Positions 1 to 8,751 of a stretch of DNA of 36,845 nucleotides are shown here, in pieces; the first letter of the stretch is position 1, and each line of letters opens with the position of its first letter. The notes under the pieces are model-generated. The model ran no database searches and was not told the origin of the DNA. It was given only the letters and a program-made list of their open reading frames with translations. This stretch comes from an uncultured Schlesneria sp. (GTDB lineage: Bacteria; Planctomycetota; Planctomycetia; Planctomycetales; Planctomycetaceae), in contig CAIOKO010000071.1 of NCBI GenBank assembly GCA_903858935.1, positions 1 through 36,845 of the forward strand. Direction: 5' to 3'. Made by a program: the position numbers and the translations under genes.

Positions 1-461
1 AACTCTGCTCGCTGAACCATTATTGATGACTTCCAAGACATGACATCCCCCTTTCACAGGGGATCTTCTCACATCACCTACGTGTTACCCATGTCCCCGA
101 ACGCGCGCCACCTATGTGTCCAGTCTATACACACGAGGTCGATGGAGAGCATTCTCGTTCATCGCATCTTGCGGTGCGCTTATTTCTCTCGCAAAAAATT
201 CTGTCGGGCCCCTTCAGGGCAGCCAATTTATTTTGTGATCGTGTCCCAGGGCGGCGCTCGAAGACGAGCTTGCCGCTGGGATGGTATCTGTTGCCCACTT
301 CAGGGCAAAAAGACCTTCTATGGTGATGTCGATCGGACCTTCTGCGCGAGCCTTCACTCACCGAGACAATATCATGCAAATTCCTAGGGCAAAGGCCCGT
401 TAACCACTGCCGCAGGGGCAGTGGGGTGAGTTTGACCTCGTCCTTCGGCTGCGGTTCGATC
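1..461. repeat. Repeat-rich non-coding left edge with REP-like hairpins
   Basis: I see no convincing gene here. Positions 81-112 match the reverse complement of 36745-36776 at 30 of 32 bases. Positions 245-280 form a long imperfect hairpin (arms starting CCCAGGGCGGC and ending GCTGGG, tetraloop AAGA between GCTCG and CGAGC) whose relative lies at 36458-36492. Positions 291-308 form a second small hairpin of the type TTGCCC-ACTTCA-GGGCAA, related to 36514-36530. Positions 404-424 (CCACTGCC / GGCAGTGG) form a hairpin 38 bases beyond the stop of the DUF1501 gene. That hairpin could end the minus-strand operon, but no T-run follows it. Short open frames here have no recognisable domain. Confidence 0.6.
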
Positions 462-1925
462 CTACCCAATCAATTCTGCGATCGGTTTTCCGTGGTCGAC
501 GATGGGGGTTGGGCGGCCGTTGAAATCTCGGATCAGCGTTGTCGATGCTTCGATCCCCAAGTGGTGATAAATCGTGGCGAGGAAGTCGCCGGGGCCGCAG
601 ATTCGTTCGGTGACGTCTTCGCCTCGTTTGTCGGTGGCTCCGATGAATTTCCCGTGTTGGATGCCGCCGCCCGCCCAGATGTTTGAAAAGGCTCGTGGCC
701 AGTGGTCTCGGCCTGGTTGCTTGGTTCCGGCGGGGGCGCTGGCGTCTCCTGCGCCGGTGCTGGCGTCGTAATTAACTTTCGGGGTGCGACCGAATTCGCC
801 TGTGACGACGACTAGCACTCGTTTGTCGAGGCCTCGTTCGTAGATGTCTTCGATAAGAGCTGAAACCGCCTGATCATACGCGGCTGACCGGAATCGCATC
901 GCGTCGAACACGTGGTGATTGACGGCGTGGTCGTCCCAGTTGTGGACTCGTCCGCACAGAGGGCCACTCAGGCTGGTGGTCATGACTTCGACTCCTGCTT
1001 CCACCAGGCGTCGGGACAAGAGCAGTTGCTGGCCCCAGGAATTGCGGCCGTAACGGTCGCGGGTTCGGTTGTCTTCCTTGCTTAAGTCAAACGCTTCTTT
1101 AGTGGCGGGATTGGTCAACAAAGTCATCGCTTGAGTTTCAAATTCGTCGAGGGCCGCCAGTTCCCCCTGTTGATCGAACGCTCGTTCCAGCGTGTCGAGA
1201 TTGCGTCGGAGGTTGGCTCGTCGACTCAGTCGTTTCACTTCGCCGGTATTCGAAAGGCCGATGTTCGGTACGGAAAAACTGGGCGAGTTCGGGTCACCTG
1301 ACACAGTGAAGGGGGAATACGCGTCGCCCAGGTAGGCGGGGCCGTTGTATTCCAGGGGTGGATTGATGCCGCAGTAAGCGGGTAACGGATTCTGACGTGG
1401 ACCGCTTTGTGACCGCAGATAGTTAGTAACGGTCATCCAGTCGGGGAACTTTGGTTTCGGTTTGTCCCGGGTGTCGGGATCGCCTGAGAGTAATTGCATT
1501 GAGCCGGCAGGATGTCCTCCCGCCGTCTGCTGCATGGACCTCAGCACCGTGAATTTGTCGGCAATGGCCGCCTGCATCGGCAGCAGTTCGGTGAAATGCA
1601 GACCGGGGACCTTGGTGGGGATGGTTCCGAACGGACCACGATATTCACTCGCCGCTAAGGGCTTGGGGTCGTAGGAATCGATGTGTGAACAGCCGCCCGG
1701 TTGCCAGACCATGATGACGGCGGTCTTTTCACGATTCGCCTTTGCCGCATCGTTGGCATACAGCGAACTCTGTGCTTGCAGCTTCATCAGATGCGGTAGG
1801 CTGAGAGTTGCAAACCCTGCCAGCCCGGCCTGCAGGAACGTGCGTCGATTGCCTGAGTCATTCAGAATTGGCCCAGGGCAGACGCTGCGATTCTGGTTGT
1901 GCTGAGAATTATTCGTAGAAGTCAT
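462..1925 (-). CDS. Tat-exported DUF1501 family protein
   Basis: A 487-residue DUF1501 protein, a family with a sulfatase/alkaline-phosphatase-like fold that is very abundant in planctomycetes and whose substrate is unknown. A twin-arginine signal is visible (R27-R28 in NRRTFLQAG, then a hydrophobic stretch to about residue 48), so export through the Tat system is likely. Family signatures present are MVWQPGGCSHIDSYDPKP near residue 73, VVVTGEFGRTPKVN near 375, GRDHWP and the AGGGIQHGKFIGATD block near the C-terminus. The length is normal for the family. Its ATG overlaps the stop of the upstream PPC-domain gene (ATGA), so the two are probably translationally coupled. It is the last gene of a three-gene minus-strand operon. 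Related annotations use the word sulfatase, but no sulfatase Cys/Ser motif is visible. Confidence 0.93.
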   Translation of the reverse strand: MTSTNNSQHNQNRSVCPGPILNDSGNRRTFLQAGLAGFATLSLPHLMKLQAQSSLYANDAAKANREKTAVIMVWQPGGCSHIDSYDPKPLAASEYRGPFGTIPTKVPGLHFTELLPMQAAIADKFTVLRSMQQTAGGHPAGSMQLLSGDPDTRDKPKPKFPDWMTVTNYLRSQSGPRQNPLPAYCGINPPLEYNGPAYLGDAYSPFTVSGDPNSPSFSVPNIGLSNTGEVKRLSRRANLRRNLDTLERAFDQQGELAALDEFETQAMTLLTNPATKEAFDLSKEDNRTRDRYGRNSWGQQLLLSRRLVEAGVEVMTTSLSGPLCGRVHNWDDHAVNHHVFDAMRFRSAAYDQAVSALIEDIYERGLDKRVLVVVTGEFGRTPKVNYDASTGAGDASAPAGTKQPGRDHWPRAFSNIWAGGGIQHGKFIGATDKRGEDVTERICGPGDFLATIYHHLGIEASTTLIRDFNGRPTPIVDHGKPIAELIG

Positions 1926-4237
1926 TTGTTCTCCATTGGCTTCACGCGAATGGTCATCGGTTCAGAGACCACAATATCGACGAGATCGACAGGCTTTGCC
2001 ACCTCGATCGCTTTGTTCAGTCTTTCCGTCGCCGCAGCGAGTGCCGCTTCAGCCACTTTTTGTTTGGCCGTAACCGCCTCAATGGTCTTATCGACTTCGG
2101 CTTTGGTTTCCACGGAGGCTGCTTTTGCTTCGTCGCTCAATTTTTTAACTTCTGCGTCGAGCAATCCCTTTTCTGCTTCAGCCTTTTTCTTGGCTTCCTC
2201 GGCCGCCGTGACCGCTTCGGGATTTCGTCGGTATTTTGCAACGGCACTTCCGTAGAAACCAATCACGTAGTCGCCCGGAGGAGTTTTCAACGCTGCCGTA
2301 TCCAGTACGGCGTTTGAGGTCTCTACGTTCAGCGGCATTTCAAACTGCGGCGTTTGTTCGAAGCCGGCTCCGAAGGTTCTCAATTGCATGGCGGTCCCCG
2401 AGAATTCGCTGCGACGAACCTGCACCAGCGGGATCGTCAGCTTTTCACCCGCAACGACTTCAAACACATTGGTTCCAGCAGGGGCAATCGAGATGGGGGC
2501 GAAGTCAAAACCACTCACCGAAACCGGCACGTCCGCCAGCAGCCGTGTTTTAGGAATCTCGTTCCAGGCATCAGGGATCGGCCAAGCCATCGAAGCGAGA
2601 CGGCAGGGGTGTGTGACGGATGTGCCGTTGATGTCGGCTCGTCCTGTGAATTTGGCGGAGGCGAGTTCCCGCTCCGCATTTTGATGAGCGGTGATCAGCA
2701 TGATGCCGCGTGACTTTCCTGCGGGGATTTTCAAACCCTTGGCGGTCACTCCATTCGGCAGGTCATCCATCGTCAGTTCAATCTCGCCATCAAACCCGTC
2801 ACGCCGGACGGCGACAACTTCCAGGGCCATCGTGGAACCACCTCGCAAGGCAATCGGTTTCGACAGAGCGTTTCGATCACCGTTCCGAAGTTCCATATGA
2901 AGTGCCCAGGCGACCACGGCGAAATCAGGCGCAGCCTTGCGGATCACCAACCGGTAGACGTTACGGGGATCTTTGCGAGTTGCTCCAAACAGGTCGGTCA
3001 GTTGCAACCGGTGGATGCCATCTTCTTTGATTTCCAGCTTCGCCAGAAAGTCGGCGGAACCAGCATCAAAGGGGGGGCCATCGTAGGCATAGCCGTTGCT
3101 GGAAACCTTCACGGGGCTGGGGATGTCACTGAATTCCGCGACATCGGTCAGTTTTTCTTTACCGTCGACGACGGAAACATGCTGGACGAGAGCGGCTGGA
3201 TCAGTTGGTAACCCGAGACGTTCGGAGGCGATTTCAACCCACCAGACTTCTCCCTTTTTGGCTTCAAACTCAAACATATCGACATCAGCGGCGGGGAAAA
3301 AGCTGCCGGCAATATCACAGGGGAGCGAGATCTTCTGGACTTGAGTCCCGTTGTTGTTCGGCTCGATCTCTGCCGTTTCTACTTGATCGCTAAGACCGAG
3401 TGGCGGCCAGGAAAACGAGCTGACCTTTTTGGTCGATGGTTGCCTTACGATGGGGTTCCCAGGTGGCAATTCCAGTAAGGCGAGGCGGTAGAAGTAAGCG
3501 GGGCCGCCTCCATAGGTGAGTTCATGAACCTTGATGACATACTTTCCGTCGTCGGGAACGGTGAAGTCCAGCACGCCGCTGGTTCTTTCGACCTTCAAAT
3601 CATTCCCTGCGGCGTTGGCAACGATCAGTACGGCATCCAGTTTTGAATCGATGCCGCGCGATGCGCAATCGACAACGATTCGCTGGCCTTTGCGACCTTC
3701 GAAGACGTAGTGATCAACGGCTCGTGGAGTCATGACGGCGTTGCAGATGGAATTCAACGTCAGTTCCATCGCATTGGCCAATGACGTGTTAGGCTTCGTT
3801 CGAGTCACTTCGGGCAACGTCCCGACAGTAAATGCCCGCGATGACGAAATTCCCAATCGCGTCGTTAGTCTGGCCTCGTAGAGTCCGGTGGGAATCTCTG
3901 CCGGGATCGTCACGACGTACTGGTTCGGCTCAACCTGTCCCGCCGCATTCCGTTTCTGCCGTGCAAAGATCCGGCGATCCGAGAAGACCAGTTCTTCGAT
4001 CTCGTCAATGTTTTCGCCGGTGATGGTGATTTCGACCTGGGAACCGACGGTCCCACCCATGGGCATCGTGGTAAGCAGTCGCGGGGCAGGGAGGCAGACC
4101 GATTGAGCGAATGCCACCCGATCGGACAGGCATGTGCCGATGCAGATCACGATCAAAAACAGGGCAACGATTTGGGGAAAAGTCGTGCCATTATGTAGCG
4201 GAGGCTTCCAGCCTCCGAGCGTGTTTTTTAACAACAT
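1922..4237 (-). CDS. Exported TIG/PPC-domain protein of PSD1-DUF1501 operon
   Basis: A large surface or periplasmic protein of about 771 residues. After a hydrophobic signal segment (PQIVALFLIVICIGTC, with likely cleavage after AFA) come a TIG/IPT-like Ig domain (about residues 55-140), a first PPC (pre-peptidase C-terminal)-like beta domain, a second one introduced by EIEPNNNGTQ, and a C-terminal Ala/Lys/Glu-rich coiled coil of about 75 residues. No catalytic motif is visible, so a binding or scaffold role is inferred. The frame is open from 4351. I prefer the ATG at 4237 because GGGAGG lies 7 bases upstream and it puts the hydrophobic segment near the N-terminus. The ATG at 4351 lies 7 bases after the upstream stop and remains possible. 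The first residues (LGGWKPPL) are encoded by a palindromic repeat. The stop overlaps the DUF1501 start. Confidence 0.88.
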   Translation of the reverse strand: MLLKNTLGGWKPPLHNGTTFPQIVALFLIVICIGTCLSDRVAFAQSVCLPAPRLLTTMPMGGTVGSQVEITITGENIDEIEELVFSDRRIFARQKRNAAGQVEPNQYVVTIPAEIPTGLYEARLTTRLGISSSRAFTVGTLPEVTRTKPNTSLANAMELTLNSICNAVMTPRAVDHYVFEGRKGQRIVVDCASRGIDSKLDAVLIVANAAGNDLKVERTSGVLDFTVPDDGKYVIKVHELTYGGGPAYFYRLALLELPPGNPIVRQPSTKKVSSFSWPPLGLSDQVETAEIEPNNNGTQVQKISLPCDIAGSFFPAADVDMFEFEAKKGEVWWVEIASERLGLPTDPAALVQHVSVVDGKEKLTDVAEFSDIPSPVKVSSNGYAYDGPPFDAGSADFLAKLEIKEDGIHRLQLTDLFGATRKDPRNVYRLVIRKAAPDFAVVAWALHMELRNGDRNALSKPIALRGGSTMALEVVAVRRDGFDGEIELTMDDLPNGVTAKGLKIPAGKSRGIMLITAHQNAERELASAKFTGRADINGTSVTHPCRLASMAWPIPDAWNEIPKTRLLADVPVSVSGFDFAPISIAPAGTNVFEVVAGEKLTIPLVQVRRSEFSGTAMQLRTFGAGFEQTPQFEMPLNVETSNAVLDTAALKTPPGDYVIGFYGSAVAKYRRNPEAVTAAEEAKKKAEAEKGLLDAEVKKLSDEAKAASVETKAEVDKTIEAVTAKQKVAEAALAAATERLNKAIEVAKPVDLVDIVVSEPMTIRVKPMENK
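4200..4216. repeat. Palindromic repeat in coding start region
   Basis: GGAGGC-TTCCA-GCCTCC is a perfect 6-bp stem. On the minus strand it encodes the GGWKPP segment just after the preferred start of the PPC-domain protein. A GC-rich run resembling another repeat fragment (AGGCCTCCCGCC, 4241-4252) lies directly upstream. Such palindromes occur in intergenic DNA of many bacteria, and here one appears to have been read into a protein N-terminus. Confidence 0.6.
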
Positions 4238-4358
4238 TTTAGGCCTCCCGCCCCCGTTACATTCCGTATCAACGCGCGAACGATAAACCAATTCTGAACC
4301 CGTCATGCGACGCGAATCAACCGGCTGTGCCGGGGGAACGATGTCCATCATTGTGCGC

Positions 4359-6620
4359 CTAATGATTAAATAAAAATTCTTTTGTATTGATAAGTGCCCA
4401 GATCAGATCCTGATAACTTTCCTGATTCGGTTTCTGACCGGCAATGGGCTTACCTTCTGCATCGACCTGTGATTCCGTCAGAAAATCGATGGCGGTTTTG
4501 CGTTCTTCCGAGCGTGGCTCGCGAGAAAATGCCGCGAGGTATAATTCGCTGACCTTCGCTTCGATCGGTCGATCGTCTTTGGCCAGCCGATCGGCGCTTC
4601 CATTGGGTGTCGCCAGTTTCGACTTGATGTCAGACGAATTAATCAGATGCAGGCTTTGTGCGAGACTGGAGGATTGAACTCGTTCGCATTCGCAGACACT
4701 TTCACCTTCTGGACGTCCAAAGACTCGTAAGAAGGGGGACGATCTGTTGTAGCTGTTGTCAGGCAAGGCGATCGCTTTGGTGCCGGGTGGCAGATTTGCG
4801 AAATCGGTTTGGCTTCCCAGCATGCGGTCAACCGCATCCAGCAGCACCTCGGCCTGCAATCGTTTCGGGTAAAACCGCGAGTAGTTCTGGCGATCGACAA
4901 GGTTATATTGGTTGGGGACTTCGCTCAGTTGATACGCGTTCGATCGGGTGATGACCCGAACCAGTTCTTTCAGATCGAAGCCACTGCTGATGAAGTGTTT
5001 TTCTAACGCGGCCAGCAACACAGGATTCGTGGGGGGGTTGGTGTCGCGGATATCGTCTTCGGGTTCGATCAGTCCTCGCTGGAAGAAGTGCTTCCAGTAG
5101 CGATTGACGAGTGCTTTGGCGAAGAACGGATTGGTTTTGGAGCCCATCCAGTCAGCCAGTCGCAAGCGTGGATCGTCGTCCGCCGTGATGGCGGGGATGG
5201 GATCGCCCAGCGCGGCGGGAGCGAGTGCGGCTCCGGTTTTGACATTAGTGGCAACCGCGAGACCTCGCTTGTGGAAGATCATATCTTCCCCCCGGGTCGA
5301 TGAGGGCTTTCGTCCGACCTGGCTGAAGAAGGCGGTCAATGAGTAATAATCGTCCTGACTCCATCGCTCGAAAGGATGGTGATGGCACTGGGCACATTGC
5401 ATCCGCACGCCGAGAAAGAGCTGGGCAACATCTTCGATTTGTTGCTTGGGGTCTTTGACTCGTTTGTACCAGGCGACGGGAGGATTCCCGATCACCGTTC
5501 CCGTCGCCGCGAGAAGTTCGCGCACGAACTGATCGTACGGTTTGTTGGCGAGCAGGCTATCGCGGACCCAGGAGTGGAAGGCAAAGTTCGAAACGATGTC
5601 GCTGGTGTCATCCCGGCGATTTTTGAGTAAGGCGGTCCATTTCCCGGCAAAATAATCAGCGTAATCCGAGCTTTGCAGCAGCAGATCAATCGTTTTGTCC
5701 CGTTTGTTTTCATCACTGCTGGAGTGGAACTGCAGGACTTCTTCGTTAGTCGGAAGCCGTCCGGCGATATCGAGGGTCACTCGGCGAAGGAAAGTTGCAT
5801 CATCGCAGACGGGGGAAGGGGGGACGCCGATTTCTTTAAGGTTGGCAAAAACGAGTTCATCGATAAATGTTTTCGCAGGGGGAAGACTTTCGACGGGTGC
5901 TCCTAATGGGATCGAAGCGCTGAAAACAGCGACTTTGCCCTGGTACCGGACCATGATGGCGACATTGCCGGTGATATCAAGAACTTTGACAAGTCCGTTG
6001 CCCGAGACTTCGGCCATGGCCCGATCATTGGATTCGTACAAGGCCAGTTCTGTGACATCGCGATTGGAACCATCGGAATAGTGTGCGATGACAGTCAACT
6101 GTTGTTCGGCATGACGCTGAATGGAACCGTGATCTGGTTTTACGTCGAACGAGACAAATTTCGGGCTGTTGTCCGTGTCAAAGTTGGCTCCTTGCCGAAT
6201 CCAGTCTCGCAGCAGTTCATAGCTTTTGGAATTCGGATGAATTCGAACTCCACCCCCGTGTGGAAGTTGGCCTGATGCCTTCAGCAGCAGCAGACTGCGA
6301 TCGGGAGCGGAAGAAAAAAGCCGTCGCCCGCGAGACTCTTTGACGAGGTGCTCAAAATCCTCGCGCGGTTCGAACCCGAGGAGAGAAAGTTGAAAACCAT
6401 TCTGGCCGTTACCGGCCTTGGCATGGCAGACGCCCGCATTACAGCCAGCTTTGGTCATGACCTGAACGACATCATTCACAAAACTGACCGGTCTATCGTC
6501 AGCGCGAGCGGTCGAGGGCGCCGAAATCAAACAAAGACAAAGAACCCCGGCCAACGAAGCGATCACACTTCGCCGTAGAAAATCGTCTCGGAAGTTGGTG
6601 AGAGCAATTAAACGCATCAA
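4359..6620 (-). CDS. DUF1549/DUF1553 (PSD1) exported protein with Ig-like domain
   Basis: A 753-residue exported planctomycete protein. The N-terminal signal ends near residue 40 (APSTARA). A heme-like motif of unusual spacing (C60-x4-C65-H66) sits where a PSCyt1 domain normally has CxxCH. A Big_2-like Ig domain follows (about 155-240). DUF1549 (about 255-440) contains a second, canonical CxxCH (C409-A-Q-C412-H413). DUF1553 covers about 490-735 and ends with the typical LYLAAFSREP and WALINTKEFLFNH segments. It is the first gene of the operon with the PPC-domain and DUF1501 genes. Cysteine-heme spacing suggests covalent heme and a redox role, but substrate and partners of this family are not established. 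The start at the first of two adjacent ATGs is assumed. Confidence 0.92.
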   Translation of the reverse strand: MMRLIALTNFRDDFLRRSVIASLAGVLCLCLISAPSTARADDRPVSFVNDVVQVMTKAGCNAGVCHAKAGNGQNGFQLSLLGFEPREDFEHLVKESRGRRLFSSAPDRSLLLLKASGQLPHGGGVRIHPNSKSYELLRDWIRQGANFDTDNSPKFVSFDVKPDHGSIQRHAEQQLTVIAHYSDGSNRDVTELALYESNDRAMAEVSGNGLVKVLDITGNVAIMVRYQGKVAVFSASIPLGAPVESLPPAKTFIDELVFANLKEIGVPPSPVCDDATFLRRVTLDIAGRLPTNEEVLQFHSSSDENKRDKTIDLLLQSSDYADYFAGKWTALLKNRRDDTSDIVSNFAFHSWVRDSLLANKPYDQFVRELLAATGTVIGNPPVAWYKRVKDPKQQIEDVAQLFLGVRMQCAQCHHHPFERWSQDDYYSLTAFFSQVGRKPSSTRGEDMIFHKRGLAVATNVKTGAALAPAALGDPIPAITADDDPRLRLADWMGSKTNPFFAKALVNRYWKHFFQRGLIEPEDDIRDTNPPTNPVLLAALEKHFISSGFDLKELVRVITRSNAYQLSEVPNQYNLVDRQNYSRFYPKRLQAEVLLDAVDRMLGSQTDFANLPPGTKAIALPDNSYNRSSPFLRVFGRPEGESVCECERVQSSSLAQSLHLINSSDIKSKLATPNGSADRLAKDDRPIEAKVSELYLAAFSREPRSEERKTAIDFLTESQVDAEGKPIAGQKPNQESYQDLIWALINTKEFLFNH

Positions 6621-6700
6621 AGAACGCTAACATGTTGGTCCGGCTCACGTCAACTTCGGCTTTCTCTTACTGGGCGGTTTACGCGAAGACACGTCCAGGA

Positions 6701-7462
6701 TTATTGTAAAAAAGCCGCTTTGATATTCGCGGGGATTGGCTCAAAGTCTTCTCCACCGCAGGGAATGAAATCGTGAGGCCAACAGGCTGCCATCCGACAT
6801 AGAACACGATTTTGCAGCGGTGCGTCAGGATTAACGCGATCAACGACCAGGCTGAAATAGTTCGAGTCGCATGACGCCAGTAGTCGCTTAGCGTCGGCAG
6901 CCAAATAGCGAGGAAAATAGCCGATCAGAACTCGGTCGTCTTCGGTACGCACCGCTACGGCATTCGCGTCGTGATCGTTTTGCACGTCGAACATGACTTT
7001 CAGAGGTTCGTCGTCTTGAAGCCGAGCAATACGTTGGGCAGCTGGTTCGCCTAACCAGCGAATGCCGTGCAAAAAGAATTTGTTGAAATAGTTTCCACGG
7101 TCATCTGGCTTAGGGCAGGGGAAAACTTCAATTGCGTCTGTCTGGCGGCGTCCTTCGGTCAACCCAAGAATGACAATTGGGTCAGGGGGATGATCCCGGT
7201 CAAAGCCACCCCATCTCAAAAATTCGTCATATTCCGGTCGCGTACTCGGCAATAGCCGATTGGCGAAGACGGGAAACAGCTCATCGGATTCGTAAACTTG
7301 ATCGAATGCTTCCATGTGGTCGAATGGTCGAAAGCCGGGCTTTTTGGCTCCTTGCGTGTAGAAGTACCGGTAAGTGCTATTGTCATGCTCAAGTCGACCG
7401 ACCGGGCGCCAGCCCTCGTGTAATGATTCAGGTCGCCACGCAACAAACAAAGCATTGGTCAT
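6701..7462 (-). CDS. HipA-N1-like plus HIRAN domain protein, partner of kinase
   Basis: A 253-residue protein in two parts. Residues 1-80 resemble the small N-terminal (N1) domain of HipA kinases, with VGRLEHDNSTYRYFYTQGAK (19-40 region) and LFPVFANRLLPSTRPEY (62-78) matching the HipA pattern around its FxNLLPEG motif. Residues about 125-225 look like a HIRAN domain, a fold known from the SWI/SNF-like helicases HLTF/Rad5 and from stand-alone bacterial proteins, where it binds DNA ends. Key segments are DVQNDHDANAVAVR and LIGYFPRYLAADA. The frame is open from 7612, but the ATG at 7462 overlaps the kinase stop (ATGA), which decides the start. The overlap argues that kinase and HIRAN protein are made together. 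The N1 assignment is my reading by pattern and needs a profile search. Confidence 0.82.
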   Translation of the reverse strand: MTNALFVAWRPESLHEGWRPVGRLEHDNSTYRYFYTQGAKKPGFRPFDHMEAFDQVYESDELFPVFANRLLPSTRPEYDEFLRWGGFDRDHPPDPIVILGLTEGRRQTDAIEVFPCPKPDDRGNYFNKFFLHGIRWLGEPAAQRIARLQDDEPLKVMFDVQNDHDANAVAVRTEDDRVLIGYFPRYLAADAKRLLASCDSNYFSLVVDRVNPDAPLQNRVLCRMAACWPHDFIPCGGEDFEPIPANIKAAFLQ

Positions 7463-8397
7463 GTCTTCATCAATTCCAGCAAACGTTGACGATTTGTTTT
7501 CAGCAATTCTAACGTAAATCGCTTGCAGACATTCGACATTCTTTGAGACGGTACTTTCTGAATGATATCTGATACTTCCTGATCGGTGACAGCCTGAAGC
7601 CGTTCCAGCCAAATCGTCGTTTCCCTCGGATACCGATTGAGGAACTTCTTGAACGCTTCAGTCAGCAGCAACGGCTTCGAATCATCTGCAGTATTGAAGA
7701 GAGCGCTTCTTGCTTTTTTTGAAAAAGCACTGATCTTACGGTTTTGTATAGCCGTCGTCAGTCGATCTTGTCGTTCGGAGTCGAGAAGATTTCGAGCCAT
7801 CCCCGCCCCATGATCGAATGTTGGTGCCAAGGTTAAGTCCAACGAATCAGCACCCGACCAGATCCCGCCCCAGTTTTCATGGTGACGATCCTGGTTAGCG
7901 ATCCAAGCATCAAACATCACGTATCCCGCAAACACACCAGCAGCCGAATCGACTTCCAATGGAGTTGAATCTGACCATTCTCTTGCTGGAGGCTTCAGAG
8001 ACTTAAGAATTTCACAAACAGCGTCGACTGTATGTTGTTTGACTCGAAATTTCTGGGAAGTTGGATACTTCGGGTCTCGAACACACAAAAGCTGGTTTCC
8101 GAGTATGAGTTGCTTGGGAGGAGGCACCATATTGTGGCAGACGACGCCAGGTGCCAGAGAAGGCTTCTCCATCGCAAGTTCATAATGGACATGAGGGAGT
8201 CCTATAAGCCGACAAAGCGAACATGCAACGACCTCTGCCCAGTCTTCGCCTGTTCCCCGATCATCCGCCTTAAACAATAGTCGCTGATTGCCTTCTCGAA
8301 ACCAGAACTTTGGCTTGCTGCCGAGTGGCTCCATTTCTTGTGCTTGTCGTCGATCCACAACGCGAATTTGAAAAAATGGGGGATCGCTTTCGAGCAT
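7459..8397 (-). CDS. HipA/CtkA-like protein kinase lacking the HipA N1 domain
   Basis: A 312-residue kinase of the HipA/PI-kinase-like fold. It has the nucleotide-binding Lys (RLLFK, K43), a helix-C-like acidic segment (GEDWAE), the catalytic loop ANQDRHHENWG (Asp170, Asn175) and a metal-binding FDHGAGM (Asp195). HipA enzymes phosphorylate proteins such as glutamyl-tRNA synthetase, but the target here is unknown. The N-terminal N1 subdomain of full HipA (about 440 residues) is absent; an N1-like segment occurs instead in the next gene, which overlaps by 4 bases. The frame is open from a GTG at 8448. I chose the ATG at 8397 because it begins the family-like stretch MLESDPPFFQIRVVDRR. No HipB-type helix-turn-helix antitoxin gene is present nearby. 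tRNA-Leu lies about 140 bases upstream on the same strand. Confidence 0.85.
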   Translation of the reverse strand: MLESDPPFFQIRVVDRRQAQEMEPLGSKPKFWFREGNQRLLFKADDRGTGEDWAEVVACSLCRLIGLPHVHYELAMEKPSLAPGVVCHNMVPPPKQLILGNQLLCVRDPKYPTSQKFRVKQHTVDAVCEILKSLKPPAREWSDSTPLEVDSAAGVFAGYVMFDAWIANQDRHHENWGGIWSGADSLDLTLAPTFDHGAGMARNLLDSERQDRLTTAIQNRKISAFSKKARSALFNTADDSKPLLLTEAFKKFLNRYPRETTIWLERLQAVTDQEVSDIIQKVPSQRMSNVCKRFTLELLKTNRQRLLELMKT

Positions 8398-8538
8398 TCC
8401 GAGAGTATCCGAAGCATTTTGTATGACGAACGCGGAAGCGCGCAACACAACAAAGAGCGGGATGAATGCCGTGGTGCAATGTTACGTCTACGGCGGGTAG
8501 CAGTATTTCGATCCAACCACAGAATCGCCATAAGTCAT

Positions 8539-8624
8539 TAGCCGAGGCGGGGCTCGAACCCGCACGTCCTGTTACGGACACAGGATTTTAAGTCCTGTGC
8601 GTCTGCCTGTTTCGCCACTCGGCC
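8539..8624 (-). tRNA. tRNA-Leu (anticodon UAA)
   Basis: On the minus strand an 86-nt class II tRNA can be folded. The acceptor is GGCCGAG pairing CTCGGCT with discriminator A at 8539. The D-arm resembles known tRNA-Leu (TGGCGAAACAGGCAGACGC). The anticodon stem-loop is CAGGA-CTTAAAA-TCCTG with TAA at 8588-8590. There is a variable arm with stem GTCC/GGAC, and the T-arm is GCGGG-TTCGAGC-CCCGC. The 3' CCA is not encoded. The long variable arm and the anticodon both indicate Leu. The kinase-HIRAN gene pair begins downstream on the same strand, and I found no second copy of the tRNA 3' end in the window that would mark an integrated element. Confidence 0.95.
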
Positions 8625-8751
8625 ATTTCGAGCCACGGATTGTGGCGTGGTTGGCTTCTCACTGCAAGACTGCGAGTTGTCGGGAAATTTGGATTCCGGG
8701 GAACTCGGAGTGGAAATTAACCTAAAGATGTCGAAAAGAAGAAGTTGGCGA

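Noticed and set aside
40-387. Plus-strand open frame of 115 codons at the left edge
   Set aside because: It crosses several hairpin repeats and has no domain or ribosome-binding site.
6701-8397. Classical HipBA toxin-antitoxin locus
   Set aside because: No small helix-turn-helix HipB gene is found upstream or downstream, and the kinase lacks its N1 domain.
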